Shown here in pieces: positions 20,056 to 28,427 of a stretch of 64,000 nt of DNA. Numbering within the stretch: position 1 is the first letter of the stretch; each line of letters opens with the position of its first letter. Source of the DNA: Sphaerochaeta sp. (GTDB taxonomy: Bacteria > Spirochaetota > Spirochaetia > Sphaerochaetales > Sphaerochaetaceae); assembly GCA_022482495.1 (NCBI GenBank), contig JAKVPA010000008.1:1-64000 (forward strand), written 5' to 3'. Under the pieces are notes generated by a model that was not told where the DNA came from, did not search any database, and saw nothing but the letters and a program-made list of their open reading frames with translations. A program made the position numbers and the translations under genes.

Positions 20056-21346
20056 TGGCATCCTCCGGTTCGCCTTTGTCCACCTTGGCCATCAGGAAGA
20101 ACGCCACCAGCATGGAGACGCAACCGTAGATGAACAAGGAACGATAGCCGAAGCGGTCGATACACGCCCCGGCGATGGGCGGCGAGATGATCGACGCCAG
20201 CTGGCTGAAGAAGTAGTACAACCCGGTGTAGATCCCCACCGTTTCATAGGTGGACATCTGCCAGAGCATCGGGAAGCTGTTGGTCACCACAGTGACCCAG
20301 AAGATGCCAAACAGGAACAGCAGCAACCAGAACGTGTATTTTGCCACGGACGAAGAGAGGGAAAGCCCCCCTTGGATGAAGATCAACAGGAGGACAACCA
20401 CCAGGCAGACCAACGCGCCGCGGATCGTCTTCTTCCTGCCGTGCAGGTGGGCGAAGCGTCCGGAAGGAATGGCGAACAGCGCGTAGGCGATGCCCACCAT
20501 GCCGGCAGCCAGGGATGCCGTTCCCTTGCTGGTATGCAGCACTTCCAGAGAATACTTGCCGACGAACGGCAGAATCCCCTGATACCCAATGAACCAGAAC
20601 AACAGGGAAAGGAGAATGAACAACGCGCTCTTGTCCTTCTCCCCAACCACCGCCTTGATGGAAGCCCAGATCGGTTCCCGTTTCTCAGAGGCCTGACCGC
20701 CTCCCTGCCCCTTGGATTCCTTGACGAACAGGAACAGCAGCAACACGGCGAGCAACACCAACAGGGACGCGAACGGGAACGCCAGAATGCCGGTCTGCTT
20801 CTCCGCGAACCCAGGCACAGAGACCGGCACGTTCATCAGCCGGGCGAGCCCTACCGTACCGACGATGGTGGCGATGCCCCCCATGGTGTTGATCACCCCG
20901 TTGGCCTCACTGCGAAGGTCTCCGGGGATCATGTCAGGCATCAGGGCGACGACCGGGCCCCTGACGGCCTGTTTGAACAGATTCAGGATGAAAATCAACG
21001 TAACCAGCAACACCAGGCTCTTCAACGCCGCGTACGGCATCAACGCATAGGCTACCGCGCTGATGGGCAGGCAGGTGATGATGTACGGCATGCGCCGCCC
21101 AATCCTGGTATGGGTATGGTCGGACAGGGTGCTGAACACAGGAATCAAGAAGATGGCAAGGATGTTGTCCAACGTCATGATGGTGCCGATCACCGAGTTC
21201 CGTTGGATGAATTTTCCCAAGAAAATCGGCACGTACGTGTCGTACAGGGGATCCATCAACCCCATGGTGAAGAAACCCAACCCAATGAGGAACGTGGTCA
21301 GATAGTACCCTTTCAGATCTTTCTTTTTTTTCGCTTCCTGCTGCAT
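20048..21346 (-). CDS. Major facilitator superfamily transporter (GPH/SLC45-like)
   Basis: A 432-residue membrane protein with about twelve helices. The loop motif SDHTHTRIGRRMPYI is typical of sugar:cation symporters of the GPH or sucrose (SLC45) type, and GRKKTIRGA lies in the second half. The start is ATG at 21346 (MQQEAKKKKDLKGYY) with a GGAGA ribosome binding site. The stop overlaps the start of the HlyD-like gene, so it is the first gene of the peptide-export operon. A minus-strand TATGCT at 21367-21372 could be its -10 box, with only a weak -35. Whether it takes part in peptide production, self-protection or sugar uptake is unknown. Confidence 0.8.
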   Translation of the reverse strand: MQQEAKKKKDLKGYYLTTFLIGLGFFTMGLMDPLYDTYVPIFLGKFIQRNSVIGTIMTLDNILAIFLIPVFSTLSDHTHTRIGRRMPYIITCLPISAVAYALMPYAALKSLVLLVTLIFILNLFKQAVRGPVVALMPDMIPGDLRSEANGVINTMGGIATIVGTVGLARLMNVPVSVPGFAEKQTGILAFPFASLLVLLAVLLLFLFVKESKGQGGGQASEKREPIWASIKAVVGEKDKSALFILLSLLFWFIGYQGILPFVGKYSLEVLHTSKGTASLAAGMVGIAYALFAIPSGRFAHLHGRKKTIRGALVCLVVVLLLIFIQGGLSLSSSVAKYTFWLLLFLFGIFWVTVVTNSFPMLWQMSTYETVGIYTGLYYFFSQLASIISPPIAGACIDRFGYRSLFIYGCVSMLVAFFLMAKVDKGEPEDANA

Positions 21347-21522
21347 AACCGTCTCCGATGTCCCCAAGCATACCATATTTTTTCTGTTTGGGAACGTTGA
21401 TTCTTCCATGCTACCCCCGAGAAGCGCACACGTCCATGGAGAAACGCTTTCCTTCGGAGGAATTGATGGTTTTCTCGTACAAACCAGCAACACCACGAAC
21501 CTTTCCCTCTTTTCCCTCTTCG

Positions 21523-21551
21523 TTGCAATCTTTCCGCTTTTTCCCTATAAC
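21523..21551 (+). promoter_or_regulatory. Likely sigma-70 promoter of the epmB-like gene
   Basis: TTGCAA (21523-21528), 17 bases, TATAAC (21546-21551). The first ATG is only nine bases beyond the -10 box. The message would be leaderless at 21561, or use ATG 21579 preceded by GCGGA. The rest of the 21347-21560 gap shows no gene. Confidence 0.6.
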
Positions 21552-21560
21552 TGAGAACAT

Positions 21561-22606
21561 ATGAGCGGAATTCATTCCATGCAAGAATTGGCCGGGCGTC
21601 TCGATCTGACCGATGATGAACGTGCATTTGATGAGCGGAAACCCCACCTCCCGGTGAACATCACCGATTATTTCTTTTCGTTGATCGATCCCAACGACCC
21701 CGAACGACCCGCTCCGACGCCAGGTGGTCCCCACCCGCTACGAACAGACATCCCAGCCCTATGAGGATCTCGACCCGTTGGAAGAAGGTGAGCCACAGCG
21801 TCACCAGTCGCCTGATCCATCGCTACCGCAGCCGTGTGGCGTTCCTGGTGACCGACATCTGCCCGATGTACTGCAGGCACTGTTTCCGCCGACGCTTCAC
21901 CGGGACGTTCCAAGGACCGGCAAGCGAAAAGGAAATGGAGGAAGCAGCCGCATACTGCAAGGCCCACCCGGAAGTGACGGAAATCCTGTTCACCGGTGGG
22001 GACATGATGACCCTCTCCGACCAGGCGATCGACCGGATGATCACCATCTTCCGTACGGCGCGAGCCGATCTGGTCATCCGGCTCTGTACCCGCATCTGCG
22101 TCTCCCAGCCCCAGCGGGTGACGGACAGCCTGGTGGAAATGATCACCTCCCACCACACCGCCCCCTTCTATGTAATGACCCAGTTCAACCATCCCCGGGA
22201 ACTGACCGACGCGGCGCGTGAAGCCGTCGCCCGGTTCGTCGACCATGGGATTCCCGCGATGAACCAGACAGTGTTGCTCCGTGGTGTGAATGATGCCCCT
22301 GATGTGCTGGAAGAACTCTGCAACAAACTGGTTGCAAACCGAATCAAACCGTACTACCTGTTCCAGGGGGATCTGGTTTCCGGTACGGATTATTTCCGCG
22401 TTCCACTGGCCCGCGGCATGGAGATCGAGCAGGAACTCAGACGGAGGCTTTCCGGCCTGGCCATGCCGGTCTACGCAGCCGATCTCCCCCATGGCGGCGG
22501 AAAAATCCCCCTCTGCCAGTCATACATTGTCTCCCAGGAAGACGGAGTATGGACGTTCCGCACCCCGGAAGGTGGAATCCGTCATTACCGCGACCCGCAG
22601 ACATGA
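21561..22606 (+). CDS. epmB: Lysine 2,3-aminomutase-type radical SAM enzyme, probably EpmB, two frameshifts
   Basis: A radical SAM/PLP enzyme converting (S)-alpha-lysine to (R)-beta-lysine for EF-P modification. The cluster motif CPMYCRHC (Cys-x3-Cys-x2-Cys) is followed by FRRRFTG. Other family segments are LFTGGDMMTLSD, HPRELTDAA, NQTVLLRGVND and KPYYLFQGDLVSGTDYFRVPL. The length of about 345 residues fits EpmB rather than the 416-residue KamA of lysine degraders. The N-terminal SLIDPNDP segment is seen in both groups. Two +1 shifts (near 21697-21704 and at 21793) interrupt the N-terminal third; correction gives DPLRRQVVPTRYEQ and EEGEHSVTSRLIHRYRSRVAFLVTD. epmA and efp in the same window support the EpmB role. 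Confidence 0.82.
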
Positions 22607-22629
22607 AAAAGGACCGGTTTCCCGGTCCT
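22606..22629 (-). terminator. Terminator of the minus-strand polA-coaE operon
   Basis: AGGACCGG (22610-22617) and CCGGTCCT (22622-22629) form a stem with a four-base loop. On the minus strand it is followed by a T run (A run 22606-22610 as written). It may also stop plus-strand transcription of epmB less efficiently. Confidence 0.8.
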
Positions 22630-22650
22630 CATCTTTCCCGTCAACGCGGT

Positions 22651-23754
22651 TCACGTTCCTGATCCAATCTTGTTCAGTACGTCCTGAATGGCCTGTTGCC
22701 GGATCTTCTCCCGCTGGGTCATGTAATCTTCCTGCGTAAGGGTCACAGGAGTTTCTTTCTCCGTAATCTCAGGAGCCGAGATGACACTCGTCTCCGTCGT
22801 TTCCGCCACGGCCACAGTGGTGGATTCCGTCTCTTCCTCCGTAGTGGCAGAGGTTTCCGCCACCGGCTCCGCAGTGGCCGCTTTTTCCGTCTGGGCTGTC
22901 GCTTCCGAAGCCACAGGTTGAGCGCTTTCCGTCACCACGGCAGACGTTTCTTCCGCTGTGGGGGCCTGGCTCTCCGCTTCGAGCGTGGCTGCGGGTTGCG
23001 TGGCTTCCGTTGCAGCAGGATACGTCGTGGCAAACTCGGCGAACCGGCTGTCCAGATACGTGTCGATCTCCGCTTTCACTTCCGCTTCACCCTGATCCAG
23101 GATGGCCGGTACCAGATCGGCGATGATGGCGTTCCGATAGGCAAGATAGACGCTCTTCAGTTGCTCCTCATCCAGACTCTGGTACGGTTTGAGCGCCTCG
23201 GCAAGCTGGGGCAGGTAGGTATCCTGATGATCGCTGAACTCCTTGACCAACGCGGTGACCAATGAAGGTATCATGGCATCCACCGCCTGGGGTACCTGCT
23301 TTTCGATCTGGGATCGCACATCTTTCTGCAACTGGGCAAGCTGCGCGTCCGTGGCGTTTTTCTGAGCGGCGAGTGCCTGGTCCACCTGTTGCTGTACGGA
23401 TTTCTGGAAGGTGGAGAGTGTGTTGGGCAATGTGGTGTTCGTATAGGTGGACAGGCGCTGGTCGAACTCATCCCCTACCGTGGCGACCAAGAAATCGGTC
23501 AGCGTTTTGTCCGCTTTGATCTTTTCCGAAAGGTATGGGTAGAGATCCTCGGCCGTCTGACGATTCTCATCATCCACCGTCTTGGAGAGCCGGGCCGGTT
23601 GATCGATTTCCATCAACGGCTGCAGCTGCCGGGATTTTGCGATCTCGATCATCTCATTGTCCGCTGCCGGACGCGTCAGCCATACTACGGCGAACGTCAT
23701 GGCCGCCAACATCGTGGTGAACACCAATATTCTGATCCGTCCTGCTTGTTTCAT
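22651..23754 (-). CDS. Unknown membrane-anchored protein with a Thr/Glu/Ala-rich tail
   Basis: A 367-residue protein of no family I recognise. An N-terminal membrane helix (about residues 8-26) suggests a signal anchor. Residues 30-240 are mostly helical and Gln-rich, with many LAQLQKDV-like heptads, so a coiled coil is likely. Residues 250-340 are low-complexity Thr, Glu, Ala and Val. The end is charged (EDYMTQREKIRQQAIQDVLNKIG). The ATG at 23754 overlaps the coaE stop by four bases. A terminator follows, making it the last gene of the operon. A cell-envelope spacer or binding role is speculation. Confidence 0.65.
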   Translation of the reverse strand: MKQAGRIRILVFTTMLAAMTFAVVWLTRPAADNEMIEIAKSRQLQPLMEIDQPARLSKTVDDENRQTAEDLYPYLSEKIKADKTLTDFLVATVGDEFDQRLSTYTNTTLPNTLSTFQKSVQQQVDQALAAQKNATDAQLAQLQKDVRSQIEKQVPQAVDAMIPSLVTALVKEFSDHQDTYLPQLAEALKPYQSLDEEQLKSVYLAYRNAIIADLVPAILDQGEAEVKAEIDTYLDSRFAEFATTYPAATEATQPAATLEAESQAPTAEETSAVVTESAQPVASEATAQTEKAATAEPVAETSATTEEETESTTVAVAETTETSVISAPEITEKETPVTLTQEDYMTQREKIRQQAIQDVLNKIGSGT

Positions 23755-24368
23755 ACCTGCCAGTCCTTGCCCATCGCTTGGGTTATGGTATCACACAACG
23801 CCGCTACTTGTCGATGAATCGACTCCAAACTCCCCGCATTGTCCAGAACCACCACCTTGCGCCCTGGCGCGATGGTGTCGATGGCGATGTCTTTTTGCGA
23901 CGCATCACGGTTACGGAACCGAGCAAGATCCATTCCGTCACGCATCTGGGCCCGACGGTAACGGATGTACCACGGCACACGCACGAACACCACAAGATCG
24001 CAAAGTCCATCCAGGTGCATCCGGGACAAAAGCGCCGCGTTCAACACGACCACCTGTCCTCCGGAAGCGGTCTCCTCAGCGATGATCCGTTTGCATTCGG
24101 CGACCATCCGTGGATGGGTGATGGCCTCCAGCGTCTTCAGCTTGGAAGGATCGGCGAACACCAGCGCCCCCAACGCCTTGCGGTTCACCACACCATCCGG
24201 ACCGATCGTCTCCGGTCCGAAATCCCGACGCACCTCGTCGGCCGCCTGCTGGAGGATCGGATGCCCCAGCTTGTCCACATCGACGATGCGCCATCCCTTG
24301 TCCGCCAGCATCCCCGCAATGACATTTTTCCCCGAACAGGCTTTGCCGGTCAAACCAACCACCACCAT
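23751..24368 (-). CDS. coaE: Dephospho-CoA kinase
   Basis: The kinase performs the last step of coenzyme A synthesis, phosphorylating the 3'-hydroxyl of dephospho-CoA. About 205 residues. The P-loop reads GLTGKACSGKN, in which the usual final Ser/Thr is Asn. I recall similar SGKN/AGKN variants from spirochaete CoaE proteins, but this is not checked. Other family parts are VDVDKLGHPIL, GALVFADPSKLKTLEAITHP and RFRNRDASQKD. The start is ATG at 24368, overlapping the polA stop as TGATG; an ATG six codons earlier is less likely. The stop overlaps the next ATG. Confidence 0.85.
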   Translation of the reverse strand: MVVVGLTGKACSGKNVIAGMLADKGWRIVDVDKLGHPILQQAADEVRRDFGPETIGPDGVVNRKALGALVFADPSKLKTLEAITHPRMVAECKRIIAEETASGGQVVVLNAALLSRMHLDGLCDLVVFVRVPWYIRYRRAQMRDGMDLARFRNRDASQKDIAIDTIAPGRKVVVLDNAGSLESIHRQVAALCDTITQAMGKDWQV

Positions 24369-27093
24369 CAGTGCATGCCTCCCCAATCCGGCGCCGTCTC
24401 AATGCTCACCTTCAGCGGAACGGACAGCTGATACGCCCCTTCCATCGCTTTCTTCACCAGGCTCGTCATCATCTCCACTTCCTCGTTGGGAACTTCGAAG
24501 ATCAACTCATCGTGGATCTGCAGCAGCAGGCGGGATCGCACCTTCGCTTCCCGCATGGCGCCTGTCACCTTCAGCATGGCAAGCTTGACGATGTCCGCCG
24601 CCGACCCTTGGATCACCGTGTTGACCGATACCCGCTGGGCTTTGGCCTTCTCCGTATGGTTGGCGCTGCGAATCTCCTTGATCTCCCGCTGGTGTCCCAG
24701 AAGCGTGGTGACGAATCCGTTCTTTTCCGCCTCTGTATGGATCCGATCGATGTAGGCGGCAACCCCCTTGTACGTATCGAAGTAGTTGTCGATGAACGAC
24801 TTCGCCTCGGCGTGGGTGATGCCCAGATCTATCGACAGGCTGTGGGCGCTGATGCCGTACACCACGCCGAAGTTGATCGTCTTGGCCACCCGTCGCTGCT
24901 CTGGCGTGACGAACGCGTCGAACTCATGGTAAATCTTCGCCGCCGTGCTGCGGTGAATGTCCTCTCCGGCCCGGAACGCGTCCATCAACTCGGTATCCTG
25001 AGCCATGTGGGACAGGACGACCAGTTCGATCTGCGAATAGTCCGCCGAAAGGAACACACATCCCGGGGACGCGACGAACGCGCTTCGGATCTTCCGCCCT
25101 TCCTCACTGCGCACCGGAATGTTCTGCAGGTTGGGATTGTTGCAGGAAAGACGCCCCGTCTCCGTCCCGGTCTGCAGAAAGTGGGGATGAATCCTGCCAT
25201 CCGTCTGCTCGATCATCCCAGGCAACGTATCCACATAGGTGTTCTTCAGTTTGCTCACCTGACGGTAGGCAAGGATCTCCTTGACGATCGGATAGGTGTC
25301 GGCAAGCGGCTCGAGGACATCACTCGAAGTGGAGTAGCCGGTGCGGGTCTTCGCCCCGGGAGGAATCTTCAGGTCGGTGAACAGCACCTTCTGCATCTGC
25401 GCAGGGGAGTTCAGGTTGAACTGCGTGCCGGCATAGGCGTAGATTTGCGCTTCCGATGTCTGCATCATGGAAGAGAACTCTCCGTCCAACTTTTTCACCC
25501 GTCCGACATCCAACGTGATGCCGGCCCATTCCATCTCAGCCAGCACGGTGATCAGGGGCATCTCCACGTCCCGCATCAGCCGGTCCAGATGCCGCTCCTT
25601 GAGCTGTGGCTCAAACAGACGCCACAGACGGAAGGCCAGGTCACTGTCCTCCCCGCCGTATTCCTTGGCTTGCTGAAGCGGCACGTCGGCGATGGTCTTC
25701 CCCTTGGGGATGAGATCGTCGTAGTGGATCGTCTTGTAGTTCAGGTATCTGTCCGCCAGATAGTCCAGGTTGAACGCCCGGCCCGCGCTGTCCAGAAGCC
25801 AGGCGGCGATCATCGTATCAAAGTACGGATGGGCCATCGTCACACCCAACCGTTTCATCACCTTGTAGTCGTATTTGACGTTCTGCCCGATGATCTGGAA
25901 AACGGAAAGCGCGTCGGAAAGGATGGCCTTCACCACATTCCGGTTATCGTCACCCACCGGCACGTAGTACGCCTCCCCTTCCTTCCACGCGAAGGAAAAG
26001 CCCAGCAACGTGGCGTTCATTTCATCCAGGGAATTGGTCTCCGTATCAAAAGCCAGGTATGCGCTCTCCGAACGGGCAACGGAAAGAAGCCGAGAAAGTT
26101 CTCCCATGTCCGTCACGCCATGATACACGCCCCGCTTGCCCGCCTTGGCATCGTCATTCTCCTGCTTTTGGGCATCCTGGGCTGCCTGGGGAGCCATGCT
26201 GATGGCTTCCTTGGACAAAGACGCAAGCTTCAGGCGGTCGAACACCTGGCTTGCCGTACGATAGTCGATGTCCTTGCAGAGGAACTGCGGGGTGTCGAAC
26301 GAATCGACGGCCATGACATCGTGCTTCAGCTCGATCAACGTACGGGTCAGGTCCATATGATCCTTGGCGGCAAGCAGCTTGGTCCCGCACCGATGGGGAG
26401 AGATCATTCCAGATGCTGGTACACCCCTTTCAGCGTCCCATAGGAGGCCAGGAGCTTGACGGCCCCCACCGGTCCGATGCCGGCCACCCCCGGCACGTTG
26501 TCGCTGGAATCTCCGATCAACGACAGGTAGTCGACGATCTGCCCAGGCATGACGCCGTACTCCTCTTTGACTTCTTTCTCTCCGAACATGCGGTAATCGT
26601 TGGTTTTTGGTTTGGGAGGACGGAGCGCCTTGACACGATCGTCCACCAGCTGGAGCAGATCCTTGTCACCGGTGAAGATCACCGTGTCGATGTCCTGTCG
26701 CTTCGCCTCATCACTGAGCGTGGCGATGATGTCATCCGCCTCGAAACCCGGCTTGTTGATGTGCGGCACATGCATTTCTTCCAGAATCCGTTCGATCACC
26801 GGCACCTGGGCATGCAGGTCGTCCGGCGCCTTGTCCCGGTTTGCCTTGTAGGCAGGATACAGCTGGTGGCGGAACGTCGGCGCGTGGCTGTCCAACGCCA
26901 CCACCAAATAATCGGGATGGTACTCCCTGAGCAACTTCATCACCGTTTTGAAAAACCCGAACACTGCGGAGACGTTGTTCCCTTCCCCATCGCGTATCGG
27001 AGAAGAGATCAACGCGAAGTAGGACCGGTAAATCAACGCGTATCCGTCAATGATGTACAGCTTCTTCTTGGGAGAAAACAGTTCTTCGCTCAC
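24368..27093 (-). CDS. polA: DNA polymerase I, split by a frameshift inside the 5' nuclease domain
   Basis: Repair and Okazaki-fragment polymerase with three domains. The 5'-3' nuclease (KLYIIDGYALIYRSYFAL, DIDTVIFTGDKDLLQLV) is followed by a 3'-5' exonuclease. The exonuclease retains DxE in AFDTETNSLD, NVKYD and YGGEDSD, so proofreading is probably active. The polymerase has DYSQIEL (motif A), RRVAKTINFGVVYGIS (motif B) and QIHDELIFEV (motif C). Near 26403-26407 one base appears missing (GGAATGATC): the first part ends LKGVYQHLE and the second resumes ISPHRCGTKLLAAKDH in another frame. The break creates an ATGA stop/start overlap. The start is GTG 27093 with a GAGGTG ribosome binding site. 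Sequence error is the simplest explanation. Confidence 0.9.
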
Positions 27094-27094
27094 C

Positions 27095-27866
27095 TTACAC
27101 CTCGATGGACAGCATATCATACGAGGGAAGAATTGTCGTCCTGCCCGCGCTTTGAAGCTCATCACACAGCTTCTGGTGGCTGATGTCGTGGCACATATGG
27201 ATGAAATAGGTCCGCTTGGCACCAATTTGCTCACTGACCTGGATCGCCTGGTCGATGGAGAAATGGGTGGGATGGGGACGATAGCGGAGCGCCCCGATGA
27301 CCAGCACGGACGGATGCAGCATCGCTTGGAGGGATGGCGCGTCGATGCCGCTGCAGTCCGTGGCGTACACCAGGTCCCCGATCCGATAGGCGGAGATGAT
27401 GTGCCCTCCATGGTGGATGGGAATCTCCATCACCGGGAACCCGGCGATCTCCACCTCCGTCAAGGAAGGAAGCACGGTGGGAACCAGATGGGGAAGCCCG
27501 TCATGGATCGCCTGGGCATGGATGACATAGGGGAATCGCCGATGCATGTCATCGCTGACCGCCTGGTTGCCGTAGACGGGAAGCGGTTTGTCATTGGCGT
27601 ACATCCTCAGGTCATCGATGCCGTAGAAATGGTCGGCATGAGTATGGGTGTACAACACGGCGTCAATGTGCATGATGTGGGCGCCGAAGCGCCTGGAGCC
27701 GGAACTCCGGCCCGGTGTCGATGACCAACACGCGGTCATCCTGCTGGATCATCACCGAGGAACGGTAGCGGTTGTCACGGGGATCGGAAGAAGTGCAGAC
27801 CGGACAGGTACAGGTAGGCACGGGAATTCCATGGCTGGTTCCCGTCCCCAGAAACGTCACGTTCAT
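27095..27866 (-). CDS. Metallo-beta-lactamase-fold hydrolase, PhnP-like, one frameshift
   Basis: A small MBL-fold hydrolase of about 256 residues. Metal ligands appear in THTHADHFYGIDDLRMY (HxHxDH), HHGGH, YATDCSG and the final HMCHD. The N-terminus FLGTGTSHGIPVPTCTCPVCTSSDPRDNRYRSS carries two CxC-type Cys pairs, as in PhnP phosphodiesterases and related proteins. A +1 shift lies near 27685-27705, between GPEFRLQA and RFGAHIMHIDAVLYTH. The ATG at 27866 overlaps the upstream stop by four bases and the stop at 27097-27095 is one base before the polA GTG. Cyclic-nucleotide or cyclic-phosphate phosphodiesterase activity is plausible but unproven. Confidence 0.8.
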
Positions 27867-28300
27867 TGTTTTACCGTTTCCACCAGGGAATCGATGCCCT
27901 GTTCCAGCGCGTCTCCACCTTTTACAGCCGCATCCTTGAGTTTCTGTACCGTCGCGGGATCAGACAGCGCCTTCTGCAACTTGGCCGTCTGCTCCTTGGT
28001 CAGATCCCCGGCATCCTGGACGATCTTCTTCACCTCGTCGGTGAACGCGTCTCCCGCTTGGGAAGCAAATGACGCGAGCCTTTTTTGAATGGCAGGATCC
28101 GAAAGTTTCTGTTTCACCGCCGCCATGGCCCGTCCCACCGTTTGGGACACTGCCGCGTCCACCGATGTCTTTGCGTGCCGGTAACTGGCCCCCAAATAGC
28201 GCTCCGCGGTATTCGGCCAGAAGAAAAACAACAGGAAAAACACCACCACGGCGATCAGCAACGCCCGGAGGAACGAACCAAAGAAACCCCGTTTCGCCAT
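27863..28300 (-). CDS. Unknown small membrane-anchored protein
   Basis: A 145-residue protein with one N-terminal membrane helix (about residues 10-30, FLRALLIAVVVFFLLFFFWP) and an amphipathic, Ala/Lys/Asp-rich helical remainder. The remainder has weak internal repeats (LSDPAIQKRL, LSDPATVQKL). I do not recognise the family. The ATG at 28300 has an AAGGAG ribosome binding site. The gene opens the five-gene minus-strand operon with the MBL hydrolase, polA, coaE and the exported protein. Confidence 0.65.
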   Translation of the reverse strand: MAKRGFFGSFLRALLIAVVVFFLLFFFWPNTAERYLGASYRHAKTSVDAAVSQTVGRAMAAVKQKLSDPAIQKRLASFASQAGDAFTDEVKKIVQDAGDLTKEQTAKLQKALSDPATVQKLKDAAVKGGDALEQGIDSLVETVKQ

Positions 28301-28320
28301 ACCTGAACTCCTTGTCATCC

Positions 28321-28349
28321 AGCCTATCAGCTGCGGACGGCCGATGCAA
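28321..28349 (-). promoter_or_regulatory. Likely promoter of the polA-coaE operon
   Basis: Minus strand: TTGCAT (28344-28349), 17 bases, TAGGCT (28321-28326), about 20 bases before the ATG at 28300. Confidence 0.5.
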
Positions 28350-28364
28350 GTCCAATCGCTGGAC
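28350..28364. promoter_or_regulatory. Inverted repeat between divergent promoters
   Basis: GTCCA, five bases, TGGAC. It lies against the -35 of the minus-strand promoter and overlaps the -35 of the plus-strand promoter, so a bound regulator could affect both directions. It may also be chance, since the arms are only five bases. Confidence 0.3.
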
Positions 28365-28388
28365 AAACCGCTCCAATACCGGTACAAA
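28360..28388 (+). promoter_or_regulatory. Likely promoter of the MFS-kinase-regulator operon
   Basis: TGGACA (28360-28365), 17 bases, TACAAA (28383-28388). It lies 39 bases before the ATG at 28428. Confidence 0.45.
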
Positions 28389-28427
28389 TACGGATGAGAA
28401 TCACCATTCACAAAAAGGAAGTATCCC

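Noticed and set aside
21411-21734. A possible 107-codon gene on the minus strand upstream of the MFS gene
   Set aside because: It runs antisense through the epmB promoter and start, has no ribosome binding site and no family resemblance.
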